Source of the DNA: Gammaproteobacteria bacterium
Lineage (GTDB): Bacteria; Pseudomonadota; Gammaproteobacteria; Xanthomonadales; Wenzhouxiangellaceae
Reading direction: 5' to 3'
Length of the DNA: 41,931 bases
Assembly (NCBI GenBank): GCA_003565625.1
Contig: PXBD01000042.1
Coordinates: 1 to 41,931, forward strand
This document shows, piece by piece, positions 1 to 9,183 of this stretch. The notes under the pieces are model-generated. The model was given only the letters and a program-made list of their open reading frames with translations. It did not search any database and had not been told where the DNA came from. Each line of letters opens with the position of its first letter. Position 1 is the stretch's first letter. The translations under genes and the position numbers were made by a program.

Positions 1-735
1 CACCAGCTCGCCAGCGCCATCTCGAACGACGAACCGGTCGGCATCAAGAAACTCGATCGTGTAGGTATCGCGGTCGGCATCGATATAGGCCTGCCGATCA
101 ACGGCGTTCTCGACGGCGATGTAACCGCTGCCGTTGTTGCCATCAGCCTGACTCGCACTGACCACGCCGTTGCCGTCGCGGATGCCCATGAAGACCTTGT
201 CGCCGGTGTCGCCGTCGCGCATGGTGATGCCGGGGCCGATGCTCAGTTCGCGCTGGATGCTGTCGCCCTGATAGGTGATTTCGCCGCCCTGGTTCACAAA
301 CGGCCGGGTGCCGGCCTGGGCGCCGGCGAAGATGTATTCACCATCGCCGTCGCGGGTGTTGGCAATGGCCACCAGCTGGTCGAGGCGCTGGCGCAGCTCG
401 ACGGCGATCTGGCCGCGGTCGCCGTCGCTCAACGGGGCGTTGGAGGCCTGCACGGTGAGTTCGCGCACGCGCTGGATGAGGTCGCCGGCCGACTGGATGG
501 CCGATTCTTCCACCTGCAGGCGTTGCCGGGTGCGGCTGACGTTGCGGTCGTAGACTTCCTGGACCTTGACGCCGCGCTCGAGCTCTTGCAGGCGAGCGGC
601 CCCGACCGGGTCATCGGACGGGCTGTTGATCTTGCGGCCGGTGGACAATTGCAGCTGGGTCTGGTTGAGGCTGCTCTGCTGACGGAGGATGCCGGCCAGC
701 CCCTGCTGAAAGATCTGGGATGTGGAAATACGCAT
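1..735 (-). CDS. flgL: Flagellar hook-associated protein 3 FlgL (3' end outside window)
   Basis: FlgL is the second hook-filament junction protein, sitting between FlgK and the flagellin filament. The N-terminus MRISTSQIFQQGL and the following helix with SLNQTQLQLSTGRKI and SPSDDPVGAARL are the classical flagellin/FlgL D0-D1 region. A variable middle domain with GDGEYIFAGAQ begins near residue 125. The reading frame is open for 245 codons and leaves the window at base 1, so the C-terminal helix is not seen. It starts 6 bases after the flgK stop and is surely co-transcribed with it. Confidence 0.95.
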   Translation of the reverse strand, partial: MRISTSQIFQQGLAGILRQQSSLNQTQLQLSTGRKINSPSDDPVGAARLQELERGVKVQEVYDRNVSRTRQRLQVEESAIQSAGDLIQRVRELTVQASNAPLSDGDRGQIAVELRQRLDQLVAIANTRDGDGEYIFAGAQAGTRPFVNQGGEITYQGDSIQRELSIGPGITMRDGDTGDKVFMGIRDGNGVVSASQADGNNGSGYIAVENAVDRQAYIDADRDTYTIEFLDADRFVVRDGAGELV

Positions 736-741
736 CTTGGC

Positions 742-2670
742 TTACCTCACCGCGTTGATCAGGGACTGAAAGATCGTATCGGCAACCCGGATGACCTGGG
801 CATTGGCCTCAAAGGCCTGCTGGAACTTGACCAGATTGGCCGCTTCTTCTTCCAGGTTGACCCCGCTGACCGAATCGCGCGCCATGCGCGACTGGGCCAC
901 CAGGCCGCGCTGTGCCTCAAGCGCGGTGTTGGCCGAGGCGGTGGCGCTGCCGACCCGCGAGACCAGGCCGTCGATCTGGCCGAACAGGGTGGTTCTGCCG
1001 CCGTCGAGCAGGTTTTCGGAAAACAGCCCGGCCATGCGCAGGGCGTTGCGGTTGTCGCCGGAGCCGCTGGTGTTGGCCTGGACGGTGAACTCATCGTCGG
1101 CGACCGGTTCACCGTCGATCTGGACGGTCCAGCCATTAAAAGCAACCTCACCATCCGAACCCAGAGTGCCGGTGACCGGGTCCCCTGCTCCATCGAGGAT
1201 CGGGGCGCCACTGCCATCGGCCAGGTTGTATTCGGTAGCGCTGGTGAACTGAATCCTCACCGTGTCGCTCAGGTTCGGGTTTTCGATATCCGCCACTTCG
1301 CCAAACGAAATCGTCGCATTGCCGATATTGCCCAGATCGGCGGATGCCCGAACCGGCGCTGCCGCTGCCAGCTTCGCCGGGTCGCGGAACAGCGCGTTGA
1401 TTTCGCTGGCGGCGGTGCGGGTGGGCTGGATCTGGAAGCGGTCGCCGGCGACGAAGTTTGTGACGTCGGCAATCTCGAATAACACGCCGTCCACCACCCG
1501 GCTGACCGGATCGGTTCCGTCCAACTCATCCGGTGTCAGGTCAAAAGTCGACGCTGCACCGGTCGATGTGTTGGTCAGCGTGAAATCCGTGCCGTCAAAA
1601 CTCAGCCGATAGTCATTGCCGGTCAGCTCAGATGGATCACTGATCGAAACCTGCAGGTCACCGGGGACGGCTTGATTGGCCGAAGCACCCAGCACCACGG
1701 GCTCACCAACGGTGAACAGGTTTTCACCCAGCGCTCCGTTCAGATCCAGACCTTCGCCCTGGATGCGGTTGAACTCCTGGGCCAGGGCCACTGCGGTGCG
1801 GCCCAGCTCGTTGCGGGTGGGTTCGAGGATTTCGCGCCGGAAGTCGATCAGGCCGCCCAACTCCCCGCCCCTGAGCTGGTTGGTGACCGGCGTATTGCCG
1901 ATGCGCACTTCCTGGGTCTGCGGGCCAAAGGCACCGTTGCCAACGCTCAGGCGATTGACGCTTTCGCCCAGCACGAGGTTCTGGCCGTTGCCGATGAATA
2001 CATTGACTACGCCGTCGCCCCGATCCACCGTATTGACTTCGATCTTTTCCGATAGCTCGGCAATCAGCTGGTCGCGCTGGTCGAGCAAGTCGTTGGGCCC
2101 GGCACCGCCGGAGGCGCCCTGGGAACGGGCAATGCGTTCGTTGAGCTCGCCGATGGCCGCGGCCAGACCGTTGATGTTCTCCACGGCACCGGCCACGCGA
2201 CCGTCCACTTCGCGGCCGATGGATTCCAGGCGCGAGTCCAGGGTGTTGAAGCGTCGGGCCAGGGATTCGGCCTCGGAGATCGCCACCTGGCGAACCGGGG
2301 TGGAGGACGGGTCATTGGCCAGCCCTTCCAGGCTGGTAAAAAACGACTGCAAGCCGTCGGACAGGCCGCTGGCTTCGCTGCCAATGGCATCCCCGACGCG
2401 CCCGGCCAGGCTGGCAAAAATGCTCAGACGACCCTCGCCGGACAACCCGGAGCGGATCTCGCTGGTCAGAAAGTTATCGAACACCCGGCTGACGCTACTA
2501 ATCTGCACGCCGGTGCCCTGGAAGCTGCCGCCAAGGAATTCCGGCGGCCGCGACGAGAAATTGACGCGCTGGCGGTTGTAGCCCTCGGTCGAGGCGTTGG
2601 CGATGTTGTTCCCGGTGGTCGCCAGCGCCCGTTGGGTGGCCAGCAGCCCCGATGTTCCGATTTTCAACAT
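742..2670 (-). CDS. flgK: Flagellar hook-associated protein 1 FlgK
   Basis: FlgK is the first hook-filament junction protein, exported through the flagellar type III system. The 642-residue product begins MLKIGTSGLLATQRAL. It has the rod/hook motif GNNIANASTEGYNRQRV near residue 20 and the usual C-terminal heptad region NLVKFQQAFEANAQVI. I chose the ATG at 2670 over an upstream in-frame start at 2721 because the FlgK homology begins exactly there and a GCAGGAG ribosome site precedes it. It is separated from flgJ by about 108 bases that contain a sigma-28 type promoter, so flgKL can be switched on late. Confidence 0.97.
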   Translation of the reverse strand: MLKIGTSGLLATQRALATTGNNIANASTEGYNRQRVNFSSRPPEFLGGSFQGTGVQISSVSRVFDNFLTSEIRSGLSGEGRLSIFASLAGRVGDAIGSEASGLSDGLQSFFTSLEGLANDPSSTPVRQVAISEAESLARRFNTLDSRLESIGREVDGRVAGAVENINGLAAAIGELNERIARSQGASGGAGPNDLLDQRDQLIAELSEKIEVNTVDRGDGVVNVFIGNGQNLVLGESVNRLSVGNGAFGPQTQEVRIGNTPVTNQLRGGELGGLIDFRREILEPTRNELGRTAVALAQEFNRIQGEGLDLNGALGENLFTVGEPVVLGASANQAVPGDLQVSISDPSELTGNDYRLSFDGTDFTLTNTSTGAASTFDLTPDELDGTDPVSRVVDGVLFEIADVTNFVAGDRFQIQPTRTAASEINALFRDPAKLAAAAPVRASADLGNIGNATISFGEVADIENPNLSDTVRIQFTSATEYNLADGSGAPILDGAGDPVTGTLGSDGEVAFNGWTVQIDGEPVADDEFTVQANTSGSGDNRNALRMAGLFSENLLDGGRTTLFGQIDGLVSRVGSATASANTALEAQRGLVAQSRMARDSVSGVNLEEEAANLVKFQQAFEANAQVIRVADTIFQSLINAVR

Positions 2671-2686
2671 GATGTGTTCTCTCCTG

Positions 2687-2701
2687 CCGGCACTGTGCCG
2701 G
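2687..2701 (-). promoter_or_regulatory. Hairpin abutting the flgK ribosome binding site
   Basis: In the flgK leader the transcript can fold a 6-bp perfect stem, CCGGCA-CAG-TGCCGG. Its 3' arm ends right against the GCAGGAG ribosome site. The pairing is visible in the sequence. That it modulates flgK translation is inference. Confidence 0.4.
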
Positions 2702-2754
2702 TGTGCAACGGCCCGGGCCATTCCCGGTAGCCCGTTTTGGCCGTCGATGGTCTT

Positions 2755-2781
2755 TTAGCGGCCGCCGGTTGCATTTCTTTA
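2755..2781 (-). promoter_or_regulatory. Sigma-28 (FliA) type promoter for flgKL
   Basis: On the minus strand TAAA at 2781-2778 is followed by 15 bases and then GCCGCTAA at 2762-2755. This matches the enterobacterial FliA consensus TAAA-N15-GCCGATAA with one mismatch. The TAAA box overlaps the flgJ stop codon. Transcription would start near 2746, about 75 bases before the flgK ATG. The same layout with GCCGCTAT precedes flgM in this window, which supports both. Confidence 0.75.
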
Positions 2782-3717
2782 GCCCCGCCCATGACCGCGA
2801 ACAACGTCGAAGATGCGGGTGATCTTGGCGGCATAGTCCGGGTCGGTGGCGTAGCCGGCCCGCTGCAGACCGCGGGCAAAGGCGCTCGCGTCGCTGCCGG
2901 CCTGCAGGGCCTCGGCGTAGCGCGGGCGCGAGGTCAGGAACTGGACATAATCGCGCGCGGCCTCGGCCGGCGAGGCATAGGCGCGGAAGCGGGCGCGCTC
3001 GCGCACGGCCTCGCCATCGATGATTTCCAGGGTGGTGACGCTGACCGTGTCGCCGTCCCAGTCCGAACCGGCCTTGATGCCGAACATCGCCCAGGCCGGG
3101 CTGCCATCGGGCCGCTGCATGACGTGTCGACCCCAGCCGGTCTCGAGTGCCGACTGGGCGACGATGGCCTCGGCCGGCACGCCCAGCCGGGCGCCGGCCT
3201 GGCGGGCCAGCGGCAGCATGCGCTCGATGAAATCCTGCTGGTCGGCAAAGGCCGGCGCACGCTCGGCTGGAATGGAAGAGGTCGCGGCGCCTGGGGCAAT
3301 CGCGGGAGCACTGGGCTGTGCCTCGGGCGCGGGCGCTGGCGCGAGGCGCGGCGGCGGGCGCAGATCCACCCGCGGCGGCACCGGGAAGCCGCCTTCGGGC
3401 ACCGTGGCCGGGCCGGGCGGCGGCTGCATCTGTTCGACCATGACGTCGGCCAGGCCGATGCCGCCGTTGCGCGCCATGTCCAGGGCAATCTGGCGGTCGT
3501 AGAGCTCCATGTAGCGATCCATCTGGCTGGAGTTGAACAACTCGCTCTTGATCCCGGCATCGCGCATGGATTTCAGCATCAGCTGGATGAACAGCGCCTC
3601 GAACTGCTCGGCGGTCTCGCGCGTGGCCTGGGGGTCGTGATTCTGCGCGGCCAGGCGCAGCTCGGCCATGTTGCCGGTATCGGCAAAAAAGGTCGACTGC
3701 GAAGGCGCGATGCTCAT
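2779..3717 (-). CDS. flgJ: Peptidoglycan hydrolase FlgJ (rod cap plus glucosaminidase)
   Basis: FlgJ caps the growing rod and opens the peptidoglycan for it. The 312-residue product has the N-terminal rod-binding domain (about 1-98, with EQFEALFIQLMLKSMRDA). A Pro/Ala-rich linker follows (about 99-155), then a C-terminal beta-N-acetylglucosaminidase domain with the likely catalytic Glu in SALETGWGRHVM near residue 192. It is therefore the dual-domain type found in beta- and gammaproteobacteria. It lies between flgI and flgK in the minus-strand operon. Confidence 0.96.
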   Translation of the reverse strand: MSIAPSQSTFFADTGNMAELRLAAQNHDPQATRETAEQFEALFIQLMLKSMRDAGIKSELFNSSQMDRYMELYDRQIALDMARNGGIGLADVMVEQMQPPPGPATVPEGGFPVPPRVDLRPPPRLAPAPAPEAQPSAPAIAPGAATSSIPAERAPAFADQQDFIERMLPLARQAGARLGVPAEAIVAQSALETGWGRHVMQRPDGSPAWAMFGIKAGSDWDGDTVSVTTLEIIDGEAVRERARFRAYASPAEAARDYVQFLTSRPRYAEALQAGSDASAFARGLQRAGYATDPDYAAKITRIFDVVRGHGRG

Positions 3718-3733
3718 GCCCGGCCGGCCGCGC

Positions 3734-4855
3734 TCAGATGACGATCAGCTCGGCGCGCAGGGCCCCGGCCTGGCGCAGTGCTTCCATGATCGCGACCAGG
3801 TCACCGGGCGCGGCCCCGACCTGGTTGACGGCCTGGACGATATCGTTGAGTTCAACACCGGCATCGAACAGGAACATTCGGGCGTCCTCCTCGACCACCT
3901 CGATATCGGTGCGCGGCGCGACCACGGTTTCGCCTTCGGCAAACGGGCCGGGCTGGGAGACATCGAAACGTTCAGTAATGGTGACCGACAGCGAGCCGTG
4001 GGCTACCGCGGCCGGCATTACCCGCACGTTGGAGCCGATGACCACGGTGCCGGTGCGCGAGTTGACGATGACCCGGGCCGGTGCCGAGCCGGGGTGGACT
4101 TCCAGGTTTTCCAGGGTGGACACATAGGAAATGCGCTGCGATGGATCTGCCGGCGCGCGCACCTCGATCGAGACCGCGTCCAGCGGTCGCGCCGTGCCCG
4201 GACCCATGACCTGGTTGATTGCCTCAACGATACGGTGGGCGGTGGTGAAGTCGGGCGTGTGCATGTTCAGCAGCAGGGTGTCGCTGGCCAGAAAGCTGGT
4301 CGGCACTTCGCGCTCGACCGTGGCACCGTTGGGAATGCGACCGCTGGAGGGCACGTTGACGGTAATGCTCGAGCCATCCTGGCCGGAGACACCAAAGCCG
4401 CTGACGGTGAGGTTGCCCTGGGCGATGGCGTAGATCTCGCCGTCGGCGCCACGCAGCGGCGACATCAGCAGGCTGCCGCCGCGCAGGCTGTTGGCGTTGC
4501 CGATGGAGTTGACGGTGACGTCAATCTTGGTGCCGGGCTTGACGAACGGCGGCAGTTCGGCATGCACGGTGACCGCGGCCACGTTCTGCAACTGCGGGTT
4601 GACGTTGTCGGGCACGGTAATGCCGAACTGCTGGAGCATGTTGTTGATCGACTGGACCGCGTAGGGCACCTGGCTGGTCTGGTCACCGGTGCCGTCGAGG
4701 CCCACCACCAGGCCGTAGCCGACCAGCTGGTTGGAGCGCACCCCCGACACCGAGACCAGGTCCTTGAGACGTTCGCCCTGCCAGGTCTGGGCCGGTACAT
4801 CGCCCATCACGAGCAACGCCAGCAGCGGGATCAACACGATTGGTAGACGTTTCAT
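3734..4855 (-). CDS. flgI: Flagellar P-ring protein FlgI
   Basis: FlgI builds the P-ring around the rod in the peptidoglycan layer after Sec export. The 373-residue product has a cleavable signal peptide ([18 protein letters not shown], cut near PAQ). The conserved start of the mature protein follows, with [20 protein letters not shown] and GTGDQT. The C-terminus [22 protein letters not shown] is typical. Two ATGs lie six bases apart. I chose 4855 because AAGGA is then seven bases upstream, whereas it sits only one base from the ATG at 4861. Confidence 0.96.
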   Translation of the reverse strand: MKRLPIVLIPLLALLVMGDVPAQTWQGERLKDLVSVSGVRSNQLVGYGLVVGLDGTGDQTSQVPYAVQSINNMLQQFGITVPDNVNPQLQNVAAVTVHAELPPFVKPGTKIDVTVNSIGNANSLRGGSLLMSPLRGADGEIYAIAQGNLTVSGFGVSGQDGSSITVNVPSSGRIPNGATVEREVPTSFLASDTLLLNMHTPDFTTAHRIVEAINQVMGPGTARPLDAVSIEVRAPADPSQRISYVSTLENLEVHPGSAPARVIVNSRTGTVVIGSNVRVMPAAVAHGSLSVTITERFDVSQPGPFAEGETVVAPRTDIEVVEEDARMFLFDAGVELNDIVQAVNQVGAAPGDLVAIMEALRQAGALRAELIVI

Positions 4856-4867
4856 GACCATGTCCTT

Positions 4868-5560
4868 TTAAAACGGCATCCAGGGCGACTGGAAGAAGCG
4901 CGACAGCCAGCCTTGGCGGTTGGCGTCGTCGAGCGCACCGGTACCGCGGTAGTCGATGCGCGCGTCGGCCAGCTTGAAGCTGGGGACCGAGTTGTCGGGC
5001 AGGATGTCGGCCGGCCGGACAATGCCGGCGATGCGCAGGAACTCGCGGCCCTGGTTGACCGTGATCCAGCGCTCGCCCTTGACCATCAGGTTGCCGTTGG
5101 GCAGCCGCTCATAGACAGTCACGGTCATGTTGCCTTCCATGCTGTTGGACTGGGTCGAGTTGCCGCTGCCGGAAAACTCGCTGGCCGAGTTCAGCGAGCC
5201 GCCGAACATCGGCAGGCCGCCGGAGTTGTCGCGCCGGGTCGGCGAGCGACCGAACACGGTCGGGTTGGCGATCTCGGCGTTGGTGTCCTTGGAGGTTGAT
5301 GTCGAGGCACTGGTCGTGGCGGTGGTGCGCTCAACCAGGCGCACGGTCAGCGTGTCGCCGACCCGGCGCGCCTTGACATCATTGAACAAGGCCGCGCCCA
5401 CCTGCTGCTGGAAGATCGCGCCATTGGGCGGGCCGAAATCCTCGACCGGCGGCGCCTCGGGAAACGCCGGCTCCCAGTCAGGGATATGCTGCGGCGCGGC
5501 GCAGGCAGCCAGCGTGCCGATCATGATCAGGCCGAAGGCAGTCTGCAGCAAAGTCTTCAT
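4868..5560 (-). CDS. flgH: Flagellar L-ring lipoprotein FlgH
   Basis: FlgH forms the L-ring in the outer membrane. The 230-residue product starts with a lipoprotein signal whose lipobox LAAC puts the lipidated cysteine at residue 20. The region NDVKARRVGDTLTVRLVERTTA is the conserved FlgH core, and the C-terminus has GIVRPADILPDNSVPS. It sits between flgG and flgI in the usual order with gaps of about 10 bases. Confidence 0.96.
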   Translation of the reverse strand: MKTLLQTAFGLIMIGTLAACAAPQHIPDWEPAFPEAPPVEDFGPPNGAIFQQQVGAALFNDVKARRVGDTLTVRLVERTTATTSASTSTSKDTNAEIANPTVFGRSPTRRDNSGGLPMFGGSLNSASEFSGSGNSTQSNSMEGNMTVTVYERLPNGNLMVKGERWITVNQGREFLRIAGIVRPADILPDNSVPSFKLADARIDYRGTGALDDANRQGWLSRFFQSPWMPF

Positions 5561-5568
5561 GAGTTCAC

Positions 5569-6351
5569 CTAGAGGTTGTTGTTGATGTAGCGCAGCATCT
5601 CGTCGGAGCTGGAGATGGCCTTGGAATTCATTTCGTAGGCGCGCTGGGTTTCGATCATGTTGACCAACTCCTCGACCACATTGACGTTGGAGCTTTCCAG
5701 CGAGCCCTGGGCCAGGCCACCGAGACCGTTGATGCCCGGGTTGCCCTCCAGCGCAGGACCGCTGGCGCCGGTTTCGACAAACAGGTTCTCGCCCAGCGGT
5801 TCGAGGCCGGCCGGGTTGATGAAGTCGGCCAACTGCAGCAGCCCCACCTGGACCGGCTCGGCCTGGCCCGGCAGGCGCACGCTGACCGTGCCGTCGCGGC
5901 CGATGGTCACGCTCTGGGCACCCTGCGGAATGTTGATGTTGGGCTGGACCTGGTAGCCGCTGGAAGTGACCAGCTGGCCGTCGGAGTTGATCTGGAACGA
6001 GCCGTCGCGGGTGTAGGACACGGTGCCGTCGGGCAGCTGGATCTGGAAAAATCCGCGCCCCAGGATGGCCACGTCAAACGCGTTTTCGGTTTGCTGCAGG
6101 TTGCCCTGCCCAAACAGCTTTTCGGTGGCGACCACGCGCGCGCCGGTGCCCAGATACAGCCCGGAGGGCATCTCGGCATCCTGGGCCTGCTGGCCGCCGG
6201 CCTGGCGGATGTTCTGGTAGACCAGGTCCTCGAACACCGCCCGGCCCTTTTTGAAGCCGGTGGTGGAGACGTTGGCCAGGTTGTTCGACACCACCGCCAT
6301 GCGGGTCTGCTGGGCGTCGAGTCCGGTCTTGGCAATCCACAGTGCTTTCAT
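5569..6351 (-). CDS. flgG: Distal rod protein FlgG
   Basis: FlgG forms the distal rod that passes through the P- and L-rings. The 260-residue length is the standard one. It has the N-terminal motif [24 protein letters not shown] near residue 20, the central [12 protein letters not shown] region and the C-terminal [27 protein letters not shown]. An AAGGAAA ribosome site precedes the ATG. Unlike most gaps in this operon, the 77 bases upstream hold their own sigma-54 type promoter. Confidence 0.97.
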   Translation of the reverse strand: MKALWIAKTGLDAQQTRMAVVSNNLANVSTTGFKKGRAVFEDLVYQNIRQAGGQQAQDAEMPSGLYLGTGARVVATEKLFGQGNLQQTENAFDVAILGRGFFQIQLPDGTVSYTRDGSFQINSDGQLVTSSGYQVQPNINIPQGAQSVTIGRDGTVSVRLPGQAEPVQVGLLQLADFINPAGLEPLGENLFVETGASGPALEGNPGINGLGGLAQGSLESSNVNVVEELVNMIETQRAYEMNSKAISSSDEMLRYINNNL

Positions 6352-6405
6352 GTTCTATTTCCTTAGAGAAAAAAGACTCTCTTGCTGGAATCTGCCCTTG
6401 ACTAG

Positions 6406-6422
6406 CAGCAAAATGGATGCCA
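6406..6422 (-). promoter_or_regulatory. Sigma-54 (RpoN) type promoter for flgGHIJ
   Basis: The minus strand reads TGGCATCCATTTTGCTG, with GG and GC separated by exactly 10 bases, as the -24/-12 class requires (consensus TGGCAC-N5-TTGCW). Transcription would start near 6396, about 45 bases before the flgG ATG. It closely resembles the elements upstream of flgB and flgA in this window. Confidence 0.75.
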
Positions 6423-6428
6423 GCTGCT

Positions 6429-7169
6429 TCAGGCCAGGCGCATCAACTCGGCCGCGCGCGCGCCGTTGTCGTCGGCGGTGCGCATCATCTTCACGTGCAG
6501 CTCGAACTGGCGCGAGAGCTCGATCATCTCGACCATGGCCTGGGCCATGTTGACGTTGCTGGACTCGAGATGGCCCGAGATCAGGCCGGCAGCGGCATCG
6601 GCCGGCGGAATCTCGCCCTCGCGCGGGCGGAACAGGCCGTCGGTGCTGCGATCAAGATTCTCGACATCGGGTCGAACCAGGCGGATGCGATCGACCACCG
6701 CCTGCACATCAGGCTCCTGCCCCAGCGGGATTACCGAGATGGTGCCGTCCTGGCCGACCGTGATCTTGCTGTTGGGCGGCACCGCAATCGGCCCGCCGTC
6801 GCCCAGCACCGGATGCCCGGCGCCGTTGGTGACCAGGCCGGTGGCGTCAACCTGCAGATCGCCGCGCCGGGTCAGGGCCTCGTCGCCGTCGGCGCCCTGC
6901 ACCACCATCCAGGAATCTCCGCGCAGGGCGATATCGAGGTCGCGTCCGGTGGCCTGGAGGGTGCCGGGGGCGAAATCGACCCGACTGTGATCGGACACCA
7001 CGTTGACCCGCGAGCGCAGCCCCCGGCCCTGGATTTCCTGCCCGACGGCGTCTTCCAGGCTGGCCTTGAAGCCGGTGGTCGAGACGTTGGCAATGTTGTG
7101 GGCGGTGACCGCCTGGCCTTTCATGACCTGGTTGGCGCCGGTCATGCTGACATACAGCAGTCGGTCCAT
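6429..7169 (-). CDS. flgF: Proximal rod protein FlgF
   Basis: FlgF is a proximal rod subunit. The 246-residue product begins MDRLLYVSMTGANQVM and has [19 protein letters not shown] near residue 26. The C-terminal SSNVNMAQAMVEMIELSRQFELHVKMM is shared by rod and hook proteins. It follows flgE after a 62-base gap and has an AGGAGG ribosome site. No properly spaced sigma-54 promoter was found directly upstream, so it is probably read from the flgB promoter. Confidence 0.96.
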   Translation of the reverse strand: MDRLLYVSMTGANQVMKGQAVTAHNIANVSTTGFKASLEDAVGQEIQGRGLRSRVNVVSDHSRVDFAPGTLQATGRDLDIALRGDSWMVVQGADGDEALTRRGDLQVDATGLVTNGAGHPVLGDGGPIAVPPNSKITVGQDGTISVIPLGQEPDVQAVVDRIRLVRPDVENLDRSTDGLFRPREGEIPPADAAAGLISGHLESSNVNMAQAMVEMIELSRQFELHVKMMRTADDNGARAAELMRLA

Positions 7170-7231
7170 GACATTCCTCCTTGCAGGGAAACGCCAGGCG
7201 CCCTAGTGGACGCGCTGGCTATCAGATGGAT

Positions 7232-8458
7232 TCATCGGATGTTGATGATGGTCTGGGTGACCTGGTCGGCGGTCGAGATCATCTGCGCGTTGGCCTGGAA
7301 GGTTCGCTGCGCAGTGATCATGTCGACCAGTTCCTTGGCCAGATCCACGTTGGCGGCCTCCAGGGCACCGGACTGAATCGTCCCCAGGTTGCCCGTTCCA
7401 GCCGTTCCCCGCAGCGCCTGACCCGAATCAAAGGTCTCGGCCCAGCGGGTATCGGAAACGTTTTCTAGGCCTTCGGGGTTCGTGAAGTTGGTGATCGCAA
7501 GCTGGCCTAGCGGTGTGGACTGACCATTGGTGAATCGCGCAAACACAGTGCCCTCGGTAGTGATTTCGATCGACGCCAGCCGGCCACTGGCGAAACCATC
7601 CTGGGTCAGGCTGTTGACGTTGAAAGTGTTGCCGAACTGGGTGACGTTGGAAAAGTCGGTCTCGATGACCTGATCGTCGTTCGCGGGCGTGGCGTCGAAG
7701 GGATCGAACTCGATAACGCCATTGACAGGATCAATCAACTGCCCGCTGGTATCGAATTCAAGCTGCGCGCCTGCCGGTGTCAGGTTTTCGCCGTCAACGA
7801 CCAGGTAAACGTTCCAGGCATTGTCAGCCGCATCTTTGGCGAAGTAATAAGTGGCGGTCCGAGCCGCGCCGAGCGAATCGAATACCGTCACCGAGGTCGT
7901 GTGGTTGTAGGAGTCCGGATCGTCAGGGTCGAAAGCAGCAACTGCGGGCTCTTCGGCATCTGACGGCAGGTTCAGACCAACACTGACTTCGTTGGTCTCC
8001 GAAGGAGATGCGTCAGTGGTGTCCAGCTGTAGATCGATTTCGGTGCCGGTATTGAACGTGTCGGTGCCGGCAATCGGCGGGAATGCCTGCAGGCGCAAGC
8101 CCTGGTCATTGACCACAAAACCGTCTCGGTTAACGCCGAAATTGCCGGCCCGGGTATAGGTCAATTCGCCGCCACCATCCTTGAGCGTAAAGAACCCGCC
8201 ACCAACCAGTGACAGATCGAGGTTGTTGTCGGTAAACTCCAGCGATCCTTGCGAAAACTGCTGCTGAATGGAGGACGGGCGCGCCCCGAGGCCGGTCGCG
8301 TTCTCGGAGACGTTTTGCAGGCCGGTCGCAAACAGCTCGACGAAATTCGCCCGTGAATTCTTGAAACCCGTCGTATTGACGTTGGCGATGTTGTTGGCCG
8401 TGGCGCTCAGGCTGGTGGATGCCGCGTTCAGGCCGGAAAGTGCAATCTGGAAAGGCAT
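7232..8458 (-). CDS. flgE: Flagellar hook protein FlgE
   Basis: FlgE polymerises into the hook. The 408-residue product has the N-terminal D0 region (MPFQIALSGLNAASTSLSATANNIANVNTTGFKNSRANF, seen as two adjacent motifs). Variable hook domains follow, and the C-terminal region has ALEAANVDLAKELVDMITAQRTFQANAQMI. It is preceded by AAGGAG and lies between flgD and flgF in the canonical order. Confidence 0.97.
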   Translation of the reverse strand: MPFQIALSGLNAASTSLSATANNIANVNTTGFKNSRANFVELFATGLQNVSENATGLGARPSSIQQQFSQGSLEFTDNNLDLSLVGGGFFTLKDGGGELTYTRAGNFGVNRDGFVVNDQGLRLQAFPPIAGTDTFNTGTEIDLQLDTTDASPSETNEVSVGLNLPSDAEEPAVAAFDPDDPDSYNHTTSVTVFDSLGAARTATYYFAKDAADNAWNVYLVVDGENLTPAGAQLEFDTSGQLIDPVNGVIEFDPFDATPANDDQVIETDFSNVTQFGNTFNVNSLTQDGFASGRLASIEITTEGTVFARFTNGQSTPLGQLAITNFTNPEGLENVSDTRWAETFDSGQALRGTAGTGNLGTIQSGALEAANVDLAKELVDMITAQRTFQANAQMISTADQVTQTIINIR

Positions 8459-8496
8459 GGTTTTGACTCCTTACACGTCAAATAGCAATAGGTTTG

Positions 8497-9171
8497 TCAG
8501 GAAATTTCCTTGGCCTGGCCAAGTGGCACGGGCCCGATGCCCGCAAGGTTGATCACGATTTCTCCGTTTTTCGAAGAACCCAGGGTGACGCTTTCAATCC
8601 GGCCCCAGACCAGCGTTTCCGCGGCCTGGGACTGGTTCCCGACGCCCACCGAGGCCGAGACCTGGTAGCTGCCGGCCGCGCGCTGGTTGCCCTCGGCATC
8701 GAAACCGTCCCACGAGAAGGTCGCGCGACCATCGGCGCCGACGCTGGCCGGTATCCGCCGCACCAGCGCGCCGGACCCGTCGCGAATGGTGACTTCGGCC
8801 TGCAGCGCGCCCGCGGGCACCTCGATGACCCCGCGGACCGGCGTTTCGCCGTCAAATCCGGCGCTGGCGCTCTTGACCAGCGCCTGGCGGTCTACCATCG
8901 AGGCGGCCTGCAGAGCCTGGCTGCCTTTGAGCGCCTGGGCCGTGGCGTCAAAACTTTCTTTGAGTTCACCGATGCCCGATACGGTCGAGAACTGCGCCAT
9001 CTGGCCGAGGAAGTCGCCGTTTTCCATCGGCTCGAACGGGTCCTGGTTCTGCAGCTGGGTGATCATCAGGCGCAGGAACTCTTCCTGGCCGAGTTCATTG
9101 TTGGGGCTGGTCGGCACTTTCGGGCCATCGTCAAACTGACGAATGCTCGAAATTCCGCTGAAATCCATCAT
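8497..9171 (-). CDS. flgD: Hook-capping scaffold protein FlgD
   Basis: FlgD is the temporary cap that directs hook assembly and is later replaced by FlgK. The 224-residue product has the conserved N-terminal GQEEFLRLMITQLQNQDPFEPM and QMAQFSTVSGI segments. The C-terminal half carries an Ig-like FlgD domain with TFSWDGFDAEGNQRAAGSY. An AAGGAG site lies seven bases before the first of two tandem ATGs at 9171. Confidence 0.96.
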   Translation of the reverse strand: MMDFSGISSIRQFDDGPKVPTSPNNELGQEEFLRLMITQLQNQDPFEPMENGDFLGQMAQFSTVSGIGELKESFDATAQALKGSQALQAASMVDRQALVKSASAGFDGETPVRGVIEVPAGALQAEVTIRDGSGALVRRIPASVGADGRATFSWDGFDAEGNQRAAGSYQVSASVGVGNQSQAAETLVWGRIESVTLGSSKNGEIVINLAGIGPVPLGQAKEIS

Positions 9172-9183
9172 CGTGATACTCCT

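Noticed and set aside
523-1482. Long plus-strand open frame opposite flgK/flgL
   Set aside because: The opposite strand encodes unmistakable flagellar proteins. GC-rich DNA gives many such shadow frames, and this one has no family motif.
2737-4846. Long plus-strand open frames opposite flgJ and flgI
   Set aside because: They are His/Gly/Arg-rich shadow frames without ribosome sites or domains, opposite well-supported genes.
7170-7231. Possible sigma-54 promoter TGGCGTTTCCCTGCA upstream of flgF
   Set aside because: GG and GC are nine rather than ten bases apart, which sigma-54 does not normally tolerate.
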